From Lasiodiplodia sp. COLG20 (Eukaryota > Ascomycota > Dothideomycetes > Botryosphaeriales > Botryosphaeriaceae), in the NCBI GenBank assembly GCA_009801085.1, contig VNWV01000004.1:2728001-2792000 (forward strand): DNA of 64,000 nt, given 5' to 3'. Positions 33,754 to 45,000 of the stretch are shown piece by piece. The notes under the pieces are model-generated. The model saw only the letters and a list, made by a program, of their open reading frames with translations, ran no database searches and had not been told where the DNA came from. A program made the position numbers and the translations under genes. Positions within the stretch are counted from its first letter, which is position 1, and each line of letters starts with the position of its first letter.

Positions 33754-35074
33754 TCAATTCTCGTAGCCGCGCCAGCCTCGCTCTTGAGCGCCATGGATTC
33801 GACGCACGTGAAGTTGGCTGTCCTGGAGGGATGAGTTGCTTCGCTGATTGGTCACATCCCGGTACATGAACGCTGGTGGCGCATCATGGCGCCGGTCGAA
33901 CCCAAAATCCATCGATGCCTCTGAATATGGGGGAAATAGTTCGCCTTGCTGAGGCGTCCAATCACAAATATTGAAGTCTGACTGAGTGCCCTCATTCACA
34001 GTCTCTGGCGAGGCTGGGGCCAGAGTATTGTTTCCAAACTTTTCGGGTTGAGCCCAGAGGCCGTGTGAAAGCGGAGGATCCCGACCCCTAGGCCAATTGT
34101 CGTTCGAACCACTGATGCCGCACGGAAAAGGCTGTGGCGAGTCGATTGCATTCCCACAATTCTCACCACTGCTATTTCCGACAGGAGATATGAAATTGGC
34201 AGTTGAACCCTCGTTCTGGCCGGTACTATCCAATGTTTGATATTGCTGAGCCTGATAAGACGGGCTTTCACGAGTCACAGCCACAAGTTCCCGAATTTGC
34301 TCATGGAACTCTGCAGGGACAGATGATTCTCCAAGGCCGACCATGAACGTGTTCAAGTACTGTTGGGATTCATGCTTCGAATGAGTATGGGAAGTGTCGT
34401 TGTCTGAATCATCGAAGGAGTCAGTCACCTGGCCGTAATGGAAGCAATTCTCTCAGACACCCGCCTACAGAGAAAGTCCGGGCTCTCAAATCCACTTACA
34501 CGGCGAAGGGATGTCCGAATCGTTTGGAAAGAGTATTTTGTATACGTCTTGCCACTTTTCCTCCTCGGATCTTCGGGTTGCAGCCCTTTTCTTCAACTTA
34601 TCCCATGTATTTCCAGGAAATGTCCTGGGATCGGGTGAAGTCCGCACTTCACATGCCCTCTGCGACATTCGATGACGCTCATATGTCTCAGCGTTTTCAA
34701 ATTGTTCATGACATCTTCCACATTGGAGTCTGCGGCCATGGCATCTGAAGAGATGCTCTCTATTATGAAATTTAGCAAGACTCTTAAGAACAATATGCTT
34801 CTGACCTTACTTTATGCGTGTGACTGTCCGCCAAGAATGAGTGCAGGCGCTAGCAATGGTATCGCTCTGTGACAGTTTCTTTGAGTATGGACATGTAAGC
34901 CTTTTGGCAGGTAGTGCTTTGGTGTCTTCGTATCAGATGTTAGTCAATTCAAATTTTGCTGGAAATAACAGTGAAAGAAGACTAACTGTCGGAGCTAATG
35001 TTCGTGAGCTTTGAGATTGGCCGTCTCGACGCTGGACGGCGCCGCCTGTCTCTGAGATCTGTGTGAGACTTCAT
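33754..35074 (-). CDS. Array paralogue 2: double Cys/His-finger LFP protein
   Basis: Four exons (35074-34987, 34925-34811, 34759-34500, 34403-33754) give 370 residues; introns are 61, 51 and 96 bp with CTAAC/CTGAC branch sites. Module one starts LTCPYSKK and has C-x15-C-x12-H-x4-H; module two is C-x2-C-x12-H-x6-C. A linker KLKKRAATRRSEE and then EKWQDVYKILFP follow. The third intron splits the Tyr codon of PSPY and ends at GATTCAG; an earlier acceptor (GGCCAG) would give an immediate stop. The C-terminus is the most diverged of the five: Ser/Asn/Gln/Pro-rich, with a short helix AEFHEQIRELVAV. Function is unknown; a nuclear regulatory role is inferred. Confidence 0.78.
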
Positions 35075-37326
35075 CTTTACTGGAAAGTTGTGAAGACAGG
35101 AAATACCTACATTTAAATTTGAGCCAAAAAGTGACCAACTACTGTCGCCTCACATCGTGCCTTCGTCCAAGATCCGCTCACGACGCGCGAGCGCCGAACA
35201 GGGAGACCACTGACTGTTAAATCCAGGCGTTGGTGCCCAACCAAATAATGCCAGCACCTTTGGGCGTGAATGCATACGCATATAGATGCCTGTATGCACC
35301 GCATTGCATGTCAGGGAATAATTCTACTAACCGTACTAACATGAGGCTTACCCCGAAGTCCCTTGAAGCCTTATATTGACCCTGTTCGTCCATCAATCTT
35401 AACAGGTGTGACATATTCGTGGCATATGCATGGAAAATCCCGGGTGACTCTTCGGGGTCCATGACCAGTATCGTCGGCTGAGGCGGCCATGTTGCATATA
35501 GGCGCCGGAATGACCCGGTGGGCGAAAGGAACATAAGGCTAACGGATTTCCTGATGGCATGTCAGCGCCTGCATGCATTGATGACCCAGAAGTAGTACAA
35601 CCTCACAACTGGGATGGCTCCATGGCTTCCTAAGGTGCCACATGGCCCCGGAAACCCTCACGGCGTTGCTGTCACGTCTGGGCCTCCTCACCACGTAGAC
35701 GACCGACACCGCCATTACCAGGCATATCCTTTAAAGTCTGAAGAGTGTGCCACCATCATCCAAGTTGCTTCAGGTGTATGATCGCAACCGCGCTCTCGCA
35801 CGCCCTGTCCGCCGCCTTGCCGATATGATACGTCTCCTACGCCTCGACTCGCCGTTGCTCGCGTGGAGTGGTTGGACACTAAGCGTTCGGGGTCTTCGGC
35901 GAAGGCCGGTCATAAGTGAGGCTTCCAACGAGCGATTTTTCAGGGTGGCTGTACCGGCGTCGCATAGGTCTGTGAGGAAGGGCGGATGTCTGGAGCGGCG
36001 AGACCGTGAAGTGAGGAGGTGGGGGCGGCAATCCGAGAAACTATCGTTGCCTGCGGATCCACCTCCTTTTCAGACATCGCGAAGCGAATAGTTGCGTCAG
36101 CCCAGCTTTCTTGACGTCACAGAAGTTGAAAACGCTCGGGATCATTCATCCAAAGGTTTTGCAATTGAAACGCTATTTGCGAAATCTTTTGGGCTGCTCG
36201 ACGTTAAAGGTGTGCATAATCATATGGTTCTACTGCAATGAAGCTGTTATAATAGCCTGCCCCCAACAAAGAAGGAAAAAAGTCCAAGTAAAGACTCAGT
36301 GAGAAATCGAAGTTCTGGAGGTGCCATCTGATTGATTACACATCATTCATCGAGAACGAGGCATTCACAGACCTAATATGAAAAGGATGACATTGAGCCA
36401 GCCTATCTTATTCATTGGAAACGAGCAGCCAACTGTTTACGCCCTAAAGTCTGCAAAGATGAAAAGCAATCGGAAGATATTTCTGATCAGGTATATTCTT
36501 CTCTACCTCATATTCCGTCTTATTTTACCTTTTTTTTTTTTGTTTCCAGAACGACTCACGCTTAGCGGGAAACGGCCCACTGCGATTAGGACTTCTTTCA
36601 GAAAATCGTGCGCATGAACCAAAAGAGAATGACTATAAGACAAGAAACAAATGAGAGGGCTAAAAATCAGGACTGGTAGGCCGCTTGTGTTAAGAAACTA
36701 AATTTACGAACAATTCTTTTACCTGTTGATTCCAAGTACGGTTTACTGAGGATGATCATAGTAGCTCTCTTGGTATATGTGGTAACAAACGAGAAAATGC
36801 TATAAACATACACCTTTTTATTTCAATTTCCAAATGGCTGAACGAAGTGTCACGCTCGGACCTCCGGCCCTCGGTGACCCGGGTGGTCACCTTGACGTCA
36901 CGTGATTCATCACCTTAGATAGCTTTCTTCTACGGGTTTGCTTCGTAACCCGTACAACCTCTTGTTAGCAATCCTACTTCTTGCTCTGCCAAACCTTGGA
37001 CCGTGACAGAAGTCTGGACACGAATGATTGGTGGTTTTGTTTGCACTCAAAAATGAAACGTGTGCGTATGATCCTACAGTCAGGTGATGCACCGACTGTT
37101 TATCTATCATTCTAACAAGCGTCCATGGGTGTAGAGGCTTCTGCTATTACAAGTCTTGTATATATATCAGGTGAATTCTATGGCCACCCAGTCATGGAAT
37201 AGAAGCGCTTGCAATGATTATCCCGTAATACTAGATTACTACAACAGAAGTTAATTGAAAGAGAAATAGTAGACACGAAAACTTCTTTATGGGAAAGACT
37301 ATCCAAAAAAATTTCCCACTACCGAA
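35075..37326. other. Gap between array paralogues 2 and 3
   Basis: About 2.25 kb hold a solo LTR (36848-37008) and otherwise no supported gene. A minus-strand frame of 105 codons at 35217-35534 lies just upstream of paralogue 2; it shows no family signature and may be part of its leader or chance. Confidence 0.5.
36844..37012. mobile_element. Solo LTR with 4-bp target-site duplication
   Basis: A 161-bp element (36848-37008) begins TGTCACG and ends CGTGACA, perfect 7-bp terminal inverted repeats starting TG and ending CA as in retroviral-type LTRs. It is flanked on both sides by GAAG (36844-36847 and 37009-37012). No internal retrotransposon coding sequence remains on either side. Termini and a 4-bp duplication fit a Ty3/Gypsy-type fungal element reduced by LTR-LTR recombination. 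The palindromic GGTGACC/GGTCACC pair and a GACGTCACGTGA box near its start may be promoter sites. Confidence 0.8.
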
Positions 37327-38747
37327 TCAATTCTGGAACGCAGCTTCAGGGGTCTGAGAACTGCCCAGAAACATGTCTACCGTGAAACCAGTGGCATCCA
37401 TCCCTGGGAATGTCGAAGACAGGGGTGGATTCTGTAAAGCTATGAAGTCTTCAGACCGTGTCGGCAGAAATTGCATGGCCTGAGCATCCGTTGAAGGAAA
37501 ACTCCCCTCCGTCGCTAAGCGATCCGTAAAGCCATATTCAGGCTCGCACCAAGTCTGTGATGAAGCGGAAGCATGCGTTACGGTCTTTTCACTATCCCAA
37601 TTGAAGTTCATCATGGAAACATTGGGATAGTTGCCATTATCACCACTGGAACCCCCGGTGAGATTGTGAGGGGATTCCGACGTGGAAGGCATCGCCGTGT
37701 TTGCGAATGTAAATTGCTGGATGCGACCGCTTGACATCACGTCTTGTTGTACGTCCATGGATTCCGCTTCATAGAGGGCCTGTGGAGTATTTGTAGAAGT
37801 GACAAGTGGTGGAGGCCTCGCTTCGGAGAGCTCAAGTGATTGGTCCTGAGCTGATTCATGTTGCTGCTCATACTGAAATTCCTGTACCAGATCATCGTTG
37901 CATGCACAGGCAACCTTGATCACCTCGCTAATGACCGGCTCAGAGAGTAGTGAAGCGCCTGTGTGAGGTACTACGAGAGCTTTGAGCGCCGACTTCAGCC
38001 GATTGGGTAGTCTATCCAAAGCACGCTCACGATATTCTGCCAGAGGAAGTTCGTCATGGTCTAGAGCAAATATCTAGTCAGCTGAACTTGTTAAATTCAG
38101 GCGAGTTCTTCGAAGTCGATGGATTTAATGGCTTACAAGGCAGTGGAATGTCCGTTTCGTTAGGAAAGAGTGTTTGATATACACCAATCCACTTTTCCTC
38201 GTTCGACTTTCCAGGCTGTCTTTTTTTCAATCTGTCCTGAACATGTCTCCCAAACATTTGTGACTCAGGCTGCTGGCAGGGCTGACAGATGTTGGTCGCT
38301 TGCATATGGCTCTCCAGGACAGCTTGGCTTTCGAAGGTTGCACGGCATCTGAGGCATTGATTTTGCTCCATATGGCATCTGTAAAGGTGTTCCCTGAATG
38401 GAGTCTTAAATTAGCACGGCGTTACCTTTGAGGTGAGAGATACATACTTGAGACGAGAGATGTCCGGGAAGGAATGAAGGCAGGATGGGGCTTTGGGCTT
38501 GCATTGCGAGTATCTTTTTCGGTATGGGCATGCAAGTCTTTTTTGGCTGTAGTCTGATGATAGATGCTTGCCTTTTCTGGAAACTTGAACGCCTGGAAGC
38601 CCTTTCAGCTTGGCCGTGTTAGAGCGTATGTATGTTTGAATGGACCAGCCTTGAGCCTACCGAGGATGGGTATGTCGATGTGGAATTCTTGGTTCTTCTG
38701 ATTATCCTATGCCAACCCTCTCTGTAGGTGTCGCCTCTGTTGGGCAT
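37327..38747 (-). CDS. Array paralogue 3: double Cys/His-finger LFP protein
   Basis: Four exons (38747-38661, 38608-38448, 38393-38137, 38060-37327) give 412 residues; introns are 52, 54 and 76 bp, the first with a perfect CTAAC branch site. Module one starts LACPYRKR (C-x15-C-x12-H-x4-H), module two is C-x2-C-x12-H-x6-C. A basic linker (DRLKKRQPGKS) and EKWIGVYQTLFP follow. The third intron interrupts the Tyr of LPY. The C-terminal half begins with EYRERALDRLPNRLKSALK and a helix SEPVISEVIKVACAC that is shared in outline with paralogues 4 and 5. The rest is Gln/Ser/Asn-rich with aromatic and acidic residues, as in activation domains. The ATG at 38747 is followed by 29 codons up to the first intron, close to the 28 of paralogue 4. 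Confidence 0.8.
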
Positions 38748-40716
38748 TTTAGCATCAGCAGAATGTCTAAGCAGATATAAGAAGAGACTTGGACTTCAAC
38801 TAATAACACAAGGGGGGGAGGGGCAGTCTTACTTGTATTATGTATATATACCTTTTCCAGAAATAGTATGGAAAGAGCGTGTGGAAAGCCTAGCAGAGCT
38901 CCAGACAACTCATACTACAATGAACTTTCAAACGCCCACCGGTATCGAGTAGACCTTGCTTGGGCTGGGTGGCAAACACATATATAAGGACATTGACTTC
39001 AGTTGGCGACAACTACGATGAGGCTTAAAATTATTAGGCCACCTCGACAAGGCTTACCTTAGAAATACCCACCTGTTTACATTTCGCAAATGCTGAAAAC
39101 CCAGGATATGTGGCATCATACGGTCCATACTTGACCAATAAACAGCAGTAGCTTGACCATTTCGATTGCAAGTCAGTCGATAAGCTGCATAGACAACACC
39201 AATATGATATTGCAAGGCATAAAGTCGTGCTGTAGCATCGAAGGGCGTGCAGCACGGCAGGCCTCTGTAACCATTCAAAATGGGTGTACCTGGATGCTAC
39301 GGCAAGGCTGACCTCCTGCGCAGCTGAGTTGTCAATGCATCACACTCGTATCGCTTGCGCAAATGCGAAAAGGACAAATATTCAATAATTCGCAGCACTT
39401 CTAAGCCTCAGACTTAACGCAAATGCGACTATTGAACTTTTGGGTTACTACACATACTAGACACGTATGGGTGGCTGAGGCGGCTGCACCGTATGATGGG
39501 GCCATGCTTACTGCATCCCAAGCACAGCTGCAGATGATTACAGGGCTCTGGACCCATCGAAAGCGGGGACTCAAACGAGGCTCAACACGCATCAAGCTCA
39601 ACTTGTTGACCAGTCTCCTCTGCTCCGTAAAAGATTCCTGAGTATGTGTTGTTTCCCTACATTCGGGTAACATGAGACTTTTCAGTCAGAGGAGCTACAG
39701 GGCAGTTCTCGGATGTATCAGTCGCTGGCCCCAGAAATTTGCAAGAGTTCAGCCTCTCCCTCCGCCCCGCTCATTTCCCTGTTTTCCACCCCACATGAAT
39801 GCTCTAGCCGCCGCAAAAAGCAAAATGATCCCGATGCGACTTGACCTATTATTCTCGCTTACAAGTCAATTTGATATACGTCGTACAACGGACCAGTTAC
39901 CGGCAATTCAAAGGGGATAAGCGTACGTGGACGAAGGCTTCAAATGACAAAATGTCAAAGAAGATAGAACAACTCTCAGTTCAGGTTACTAGGGTTTATG
40001 CCTCGGTGTATTACGCAAGCGACACGGGATAGAAATTTAGATAAGATAATATTACGGCATTCAGATATCCATTCTTTGTGCGCTCTGGCTCCATGAATTG
40101 AAGTATATTCAGTCCGGAACCTCATCAGATATTTTTCTAAGAGAGCGGCAAGGATAAGAGGCTGGGTCGCGAGTTTCCGTTAGTAAGAAGAGAGACTCAT
40201 ATCTGAAACCAAAGTCTGTTGCGCCGCATGTTCTCTTTTATGCGTAGTTTTGGGAGCCTCCGCATTGACGTGGATTGCGTTTCCCTTGATTCTATTGATT
40301 GAGGAAACGTGAGTCAAGGAGAATGTTAAAGATTCTAAGCGCCTCAAGGCTCGCTGACAACACGGTTTGTCTTGTACTCTCTTCATTACTGAATGAGATG
40401 CGATGGGTATAAGTGATGAACATGATGAATCTGCTGAAATTCGGCCCTAACCTCGACTCCGGCGTATTCAGGCTTGAGGAAGACACTTTACCACATGTAT
40501 GAGACAGTTTTGAATCATTATTGGCTATAAGGACGAGAAGGAATGGGTATGTGCTATTGTTTTCAAAGAGGCAGAATAATTATTAAGAACAGTAACTATT
40601 TTTCTCGTTACAGGACTTGAGATGCTACCGGAAAAAAAAAAAAAAACTTCAACACGACGCATTCGCACACAAATTGAGCAATCTCATGACGCCGAAATTT
40701 AAAATTGTGCGGAGGC
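38748..40716. other. Gap between array paralogues 3 and 4
   Basis: No supported gene in about 2 kb. Two copies of the 10-mer CGCAAATGCG lie exactly 60 bp apart (39358 and 39418). An A run occurs near 40635. Short frames lack splice support. Confidence 0.45.
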
Positions 40717-42062
40717 TCACAGAACGGGACCACACAGCATGTCCTCTGCGAAGCCCCGCTGATCTGTAGTGTTGAGCCATGTCTGTTGTATCCAATCCGA
40801 TCCATCAGCCAAGCTGCTGTTGGTAGGCAATCGTGTTTGAATGAACGGCGCGCTGATTTGTTCAGTGACGTTCCAAGCGGCTGCAAGGCTGGTGTGTACC
40901 CATTCAGGTTGCCAATCTGGGGTCGGAAAGGGCTGCTGAAGGCCGGCAGGAAAACCCATCCAAGCACTTTCGCTGACTGCTACGTCGCCCGGGTTGTTGT
41001 TCATGTTGACCAATGTTCCAGTAGAAGGATAAGTTGAATCTGTAGTCACTGGTCTGGTGTTCAAATCCTCTAAAGGATTGATATTCTGCGTGCCAACATT
41101 GTAGACCTCGTTGCTCGTACTCGGAGTGTTGATAGAGGAAACGTTTATTGAATGATCGGCTATCGCGGCGATAGCTGTCTCGTCCAAAGAAGCTTCAACC
41201 TGTTGGCTTTGCTGGAACAGCTGCATCATATTATCGTTGCATTGACACAGGATGTCCACAATCTCATCTATCGCGGCTCCCGAGAATCGGGTGATGTGAG
41301 AACTTTGAGGTCTCGCTGAGTTCAGCTTCTCCAACAGCAGCTGCCGTGAGTTTTCACGAGCGTATGCGCGGAACTCTTCCAAGGGTGCTTCATCGTGGTC
41401 TTCGAACTGTCAGCGTGAGATACCATGACGCGGAATAGTATGTCCAGAGCAGAACGTACAAGGTGAAGGAAATTCCTGCTCTCCGGGAAAGAGAGCCTGA
41501 TACAATTCAGACCATTTTTCGACTTCAGGCATTCCTCGCCTGGACTTCTTCTTCAACTGCTCTTGAACATCGCGCCCGAAGGTGTAGACAGCGCTTTGCT
41601 GACTTTCAGTGCACTGTATGGGGGACCTGAGGTGCTCTTCATAGAATGCTTGAGTGTTGAAAGCTGTGTGGCACCTCAAGCATTCGTAAAGTTCCATGTG
41701 AGATCTAAAAAGATGGCCCCTATCAGAGATCAGTGCTTGAAGATAATTCAATGGAGTTTACTATCCTTACTTCAAGCGAGCGGTAGTGGGAAAGGCATGT
41801 AGGCAGGATGTAACTCGTGTTGCGTATGTCGGGTATCTTTGTCTATACGGACAAGCGAATCCCTTGCCTTTGCTTGAGGATGGACACGATCGAGCACCGC
41901 TGGGCGGCTGGGGTCGTAAAGGCTGATAGAGATTAGTATTATCCACTGGTAGTGTTGAGTCTAGAATTGGAGTCTTACAGAGGGTGGGGAGCGATGTGTG
42001 ATACGTTTTGAGCCTCGTTGAAGGCTGAAAGTATTACCCCTGTTCGACTTGTGAGCCTCCAT
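40717..42062 (-). CDS. Array paralogue 4: double Cys/His-finger LFP protein
   Basis: Four exons (42062-41979, 41922-41771, 41719-41460, 41399-40717) give 392 residues; introns are 56, 51 and 60 bp. Module one starts FACPYRQR (C-x15-C-x12-H-x4-H), module two is C-x2-C-x12-H-x6-C. Then come a basic linker (LKKKSRRGMPE) and EKWSELYQALFP. The third intron interrupts the Tyr of PSPY. The C-terminal half starts DEAPLEEFRAYARENSRQ and has the helix GAAIDEIVDILCQCND followed by a Gln-rich tract, then Asn/Ser/Thr/Pro-rich sequence. In RLKGHL this copy has Gly where its sisters have Glu. Probable nuclear regulator; target unknown. Confidence 0.8.
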
Positions 42063-43414
42063 GATGCCTTAAGTGATAAATTTTAGAAAAGGATAGGTTA
42101 GCCACACTTTTATAGTAGATTTTGAAAGCAAGCCTTGTTGAAATAGTAAGCCACATGCTGGGCACGTGTTTATGCTTCACTCTTTTTTGTATAAATATCT
42201 AGTCATTATCCTATAACCTAATAGTTAAATCTCTTTTCTTTTCTTTCTTCTACTTCCCTACCTATTATTCTTATGTCTTTGGGTTGATACGCAAAAATCG
42301 TGTAATAAGGGTTCTGCTACAAAGGGGATGGCCGGGGGCTGCTGGAATTTATGTTATTTCCTCTCACCTTTTCACACCTATCGGATCGTTGCGGAAAAAT
42401 AAAAATTGAGCATCACATGCAAGCTGTTCACAGCCGGCTCAAACCGTCGGATATTATCATTCGAAAGAGGCGTGGAAGTTGACGATAGGCTGAGACGCGT
42501 CATGGAGGGGTTGTGGCGTACTTTCACGCGCCCAGTTGCATCTAGAATGGGATATCGAAGCGCTTAAATGCAGTGTAGCTCTAATAACGCGCATTTACGA
42601 TAGAAGAACGAAGATTCAGGTAATCATTATTAAGATTGACCAATCACGGCATCAAGTGGTTTGCTTAGCCTTAGAACCTCAGGCGGCTGAGCTCAGTGCA
42701 TAAACTACGCTATGGACACACGAAGCACACGTCGCATTTATAAGCAACGTGGTCGAAAGATACATGGAACATTGCCAGCACATCCATATGCTGTGAGACC
42801 ATAAGCGCGGCCGGCCATCTCACCGGTCACCGGCTTAGTATGCAGGGTGAATAGTGGCTGAATGATGCTGAAGGCCTGCGTATGTGGTGCAGCTCAGTTG
42901 CCCCCAAAGCCTTCCCATCACCGAAAGGGTTTCTATTGCTTGTTTTTTGGTGTTGGAAAGAGTGATTACACAGAGGGCTATGGAGGTGGTTGTTGAGACA
43001 AGGAGCTGCCAGTAATTCGGCTCCCCACTCCGAGTCTACTCTGACCAGCCCCGCTCGCCCCTGAAAGCAAAACCCCAAACGTGATTCTGTGCATCTTTCT
43101 GAACCAAAGACGCGGCACTCTTCATGTTCACGCGCTGTGTCTCTTCTACAACAATCTGACGTTAGAAATTTCATAATGGCGCCTTAAGAAATAGTATCCT
43201 AACGGCTGCAGTACATCGACACGTCTTTGAGAGTGCTTCTCGATGAGTGTCATCGCTCCTAATGCACTCTGTAGGAGACTAATTTGGGGAAATTTTCAAT
43301 TGTCATCTAGCGAAAGCGACTGCTTGTCGTAGCGATGATTATATTGTGCTGCGGACTTTCGATATGGAGTAACGAAGCGAAAGTAATCGGCCTTTGTTTT
43401 TGTTTTATTTTTTT

Positions 43415-43498
<84 letters not shown>

Positions 43499-43604
43499 GA
43501 GTGAGAAAAAGAGTGAGAAAAAAAGAGAGAAAAAGAGAGAGAGAGATAGAGACCGAGATTGGGAGAATTGAAAAGGTCTTAGCCGTAGGCTCCTAAAACA
43601 AAGT
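42063..43604. other. Gap between array paralogues 4 and 5
   Basis: No supported gene in about 1.5 kb. It is AT-rich near 42.1-42.3 kb and contains the GA microsatellite next to the stop codon of paralogue 5. Confidence 0.5.
43418..43548. repeat. GA microsatellite
   Basis: A pure AG/GA run of about 71 bases (43418-43488) grades into an imperfect purine tract (GAGAAA, GTGAG variants) to about 43548. It lies about 60 bp past the stop codon of array paralogue 5, on its 3' side, and would be transcribed as CU repeats. Confidence 0.95.
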
Positions 43605-45000
43605 TTAGTGCGTATTTCCCAGTAATTCCATCCAGACTTCCTCAGAAAAGTCAATTTGAGCTGCGTCCCCATGCCGCGGCTGCGGAAGAATGGGAACTTC
43701 CTCCGAAGACATGTCAGCCCTGCATACCATATGAGCGTCGTTCCTGGGCGCCAGAAGGCCTCCATCGACAGCAACATCTGCGACGTCCCACCCATTTTGC
43801 CAACCATGAGGTACTTGAAGTTCCCAGGTTGCTCCACTCTCGTCCATCGAATTTCCGTCGCTGGTAAGGCTAGTCCATTCAGGGACGTCCAGAACTTCTG
43901 GTGCAGTGGTGATTGGATGGATAACTTCTTGATTGTTTGTTCCCCAATCATGTTGGCGGCATCGTTTCTTCGAAACGCGAACAGCTTCTGTAGCGTCGGG
44001 AGTGACTTGGGATATCATACTCAGCTGGGTTCCGGGCATATTGGGTGCCGTAGCTTCGTTTTTCATGGCATCAGGTTGGATATTTCCTTCGAACAGCTGT
44101 GCTAGGAAGTCGCTGCATGTGGACTCTACAACGTGTATTACCTGGGCCATGGCATCCTCGGAGACCACCGGTTGGCCGGACTGGGGCATGACAGCGGTAC
44201 CCAGAGCGCGTGAAAGTACTTCAGGTAGCTTTTCCTGAATGTACTCGCGGTGTTCCGGGAAAGTTTCAGGACGATGATCTGAGAAAATTATAAACGTAAG
44301 CGGCAGAACATAATGGCCTATGGAGGTCGTAAGGCTGCGCATGCATTTCGCGTGATTCTTTCCTGAAATAGGAGTCCGATGCTTGAGATGGCTTTCATTG
44401 GTGACTCACAGGGCAGTGGGACACTCTCATCATTGGGAAAGAGAATCCGGTATAGTCCTGTCCACTTCTCTCCTTCAGACATCCCTCTTGGGAATCGTTT
44501 CCTCAGCAAGAGTTCTTCGTCTCTGCCAAACATTCGTGTTTCTGCATGCTGACAGGGAGAGCAACTCTGCATAGCCTTCGAGTGTTCCTCCAGCTCTTTT
44601 TGGTTGCTGAAAGACTCATGGCAGCGTAAGCATTGATGATGCTGCATGTGGGATCTGAATAGATGTTCCCTGTTGATGATGAGTAAGTGACACTGACAAT
44701 AATTCGCCGAGGTTTCTTTGGCTGTACTTAAGGCGGCTGGTTGAGGAGAATCTGTGCAAGCAAGAAGGGGCTATGGGTTCCCATCGTGGGTATTTCTGCC
44801 GATAAGGGCAAGCGAGGCTTCCATGCTCTGAGTTCGATGACGAAGCCTGAGTTGTGTGCGCGCTAGGGCATCTTTCAAGGTGGTTTGACTAAGAAAATGT
44901 AAGACAACGAAAGAATGTCACCAGCACGTTCTTTCCTTACAATCGAGTTCACCTGACTGATATTTCGTGGTCGTGAGACACGTGCGGATCCGATCTGCAT
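43605..45000 (-). CDS. Array paralogue 5: double Cys/His-finger LFP protein
   Basis: Four exons (45000-44941, 44888-44728, 44669-44410, 44278-43605) give 384 residues; introns are 52, 58 and 131 bp. The start codon opens a 20-codon first exon ending before GTAAGG, in phase with the next exon. Module one starts LACPYRQK (C-x15-C-x12-H-x4-H), module two is C-x2-C-x12-H-x6-C, then EKWTGLYRILFP. The third intron splits the Tyr of LPY. The C-terminal half opens PETFPEHREYIQEKLPEV and carries SEDAMAQVIHVVESTC, equivalent to the helix of paralogues 3 and 4. The second and third exons have the same lengths as in sister genes (161 and 260 bp), strong support for the model. Probable nuclear regulator; target unknown. 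Confidence 0.8.

Noticed and set aside
35217..35534. Possible relic of another array paralogue upstream of paralogue 2
   Set aside because: The frame contains none of the CPY, RLK-HL or LFP motifs and no equivalent intron.
43335..43571. Frame encoding an Arg-Glu repeat
   Set aside because: It is simply translation of the GA microsatellite.
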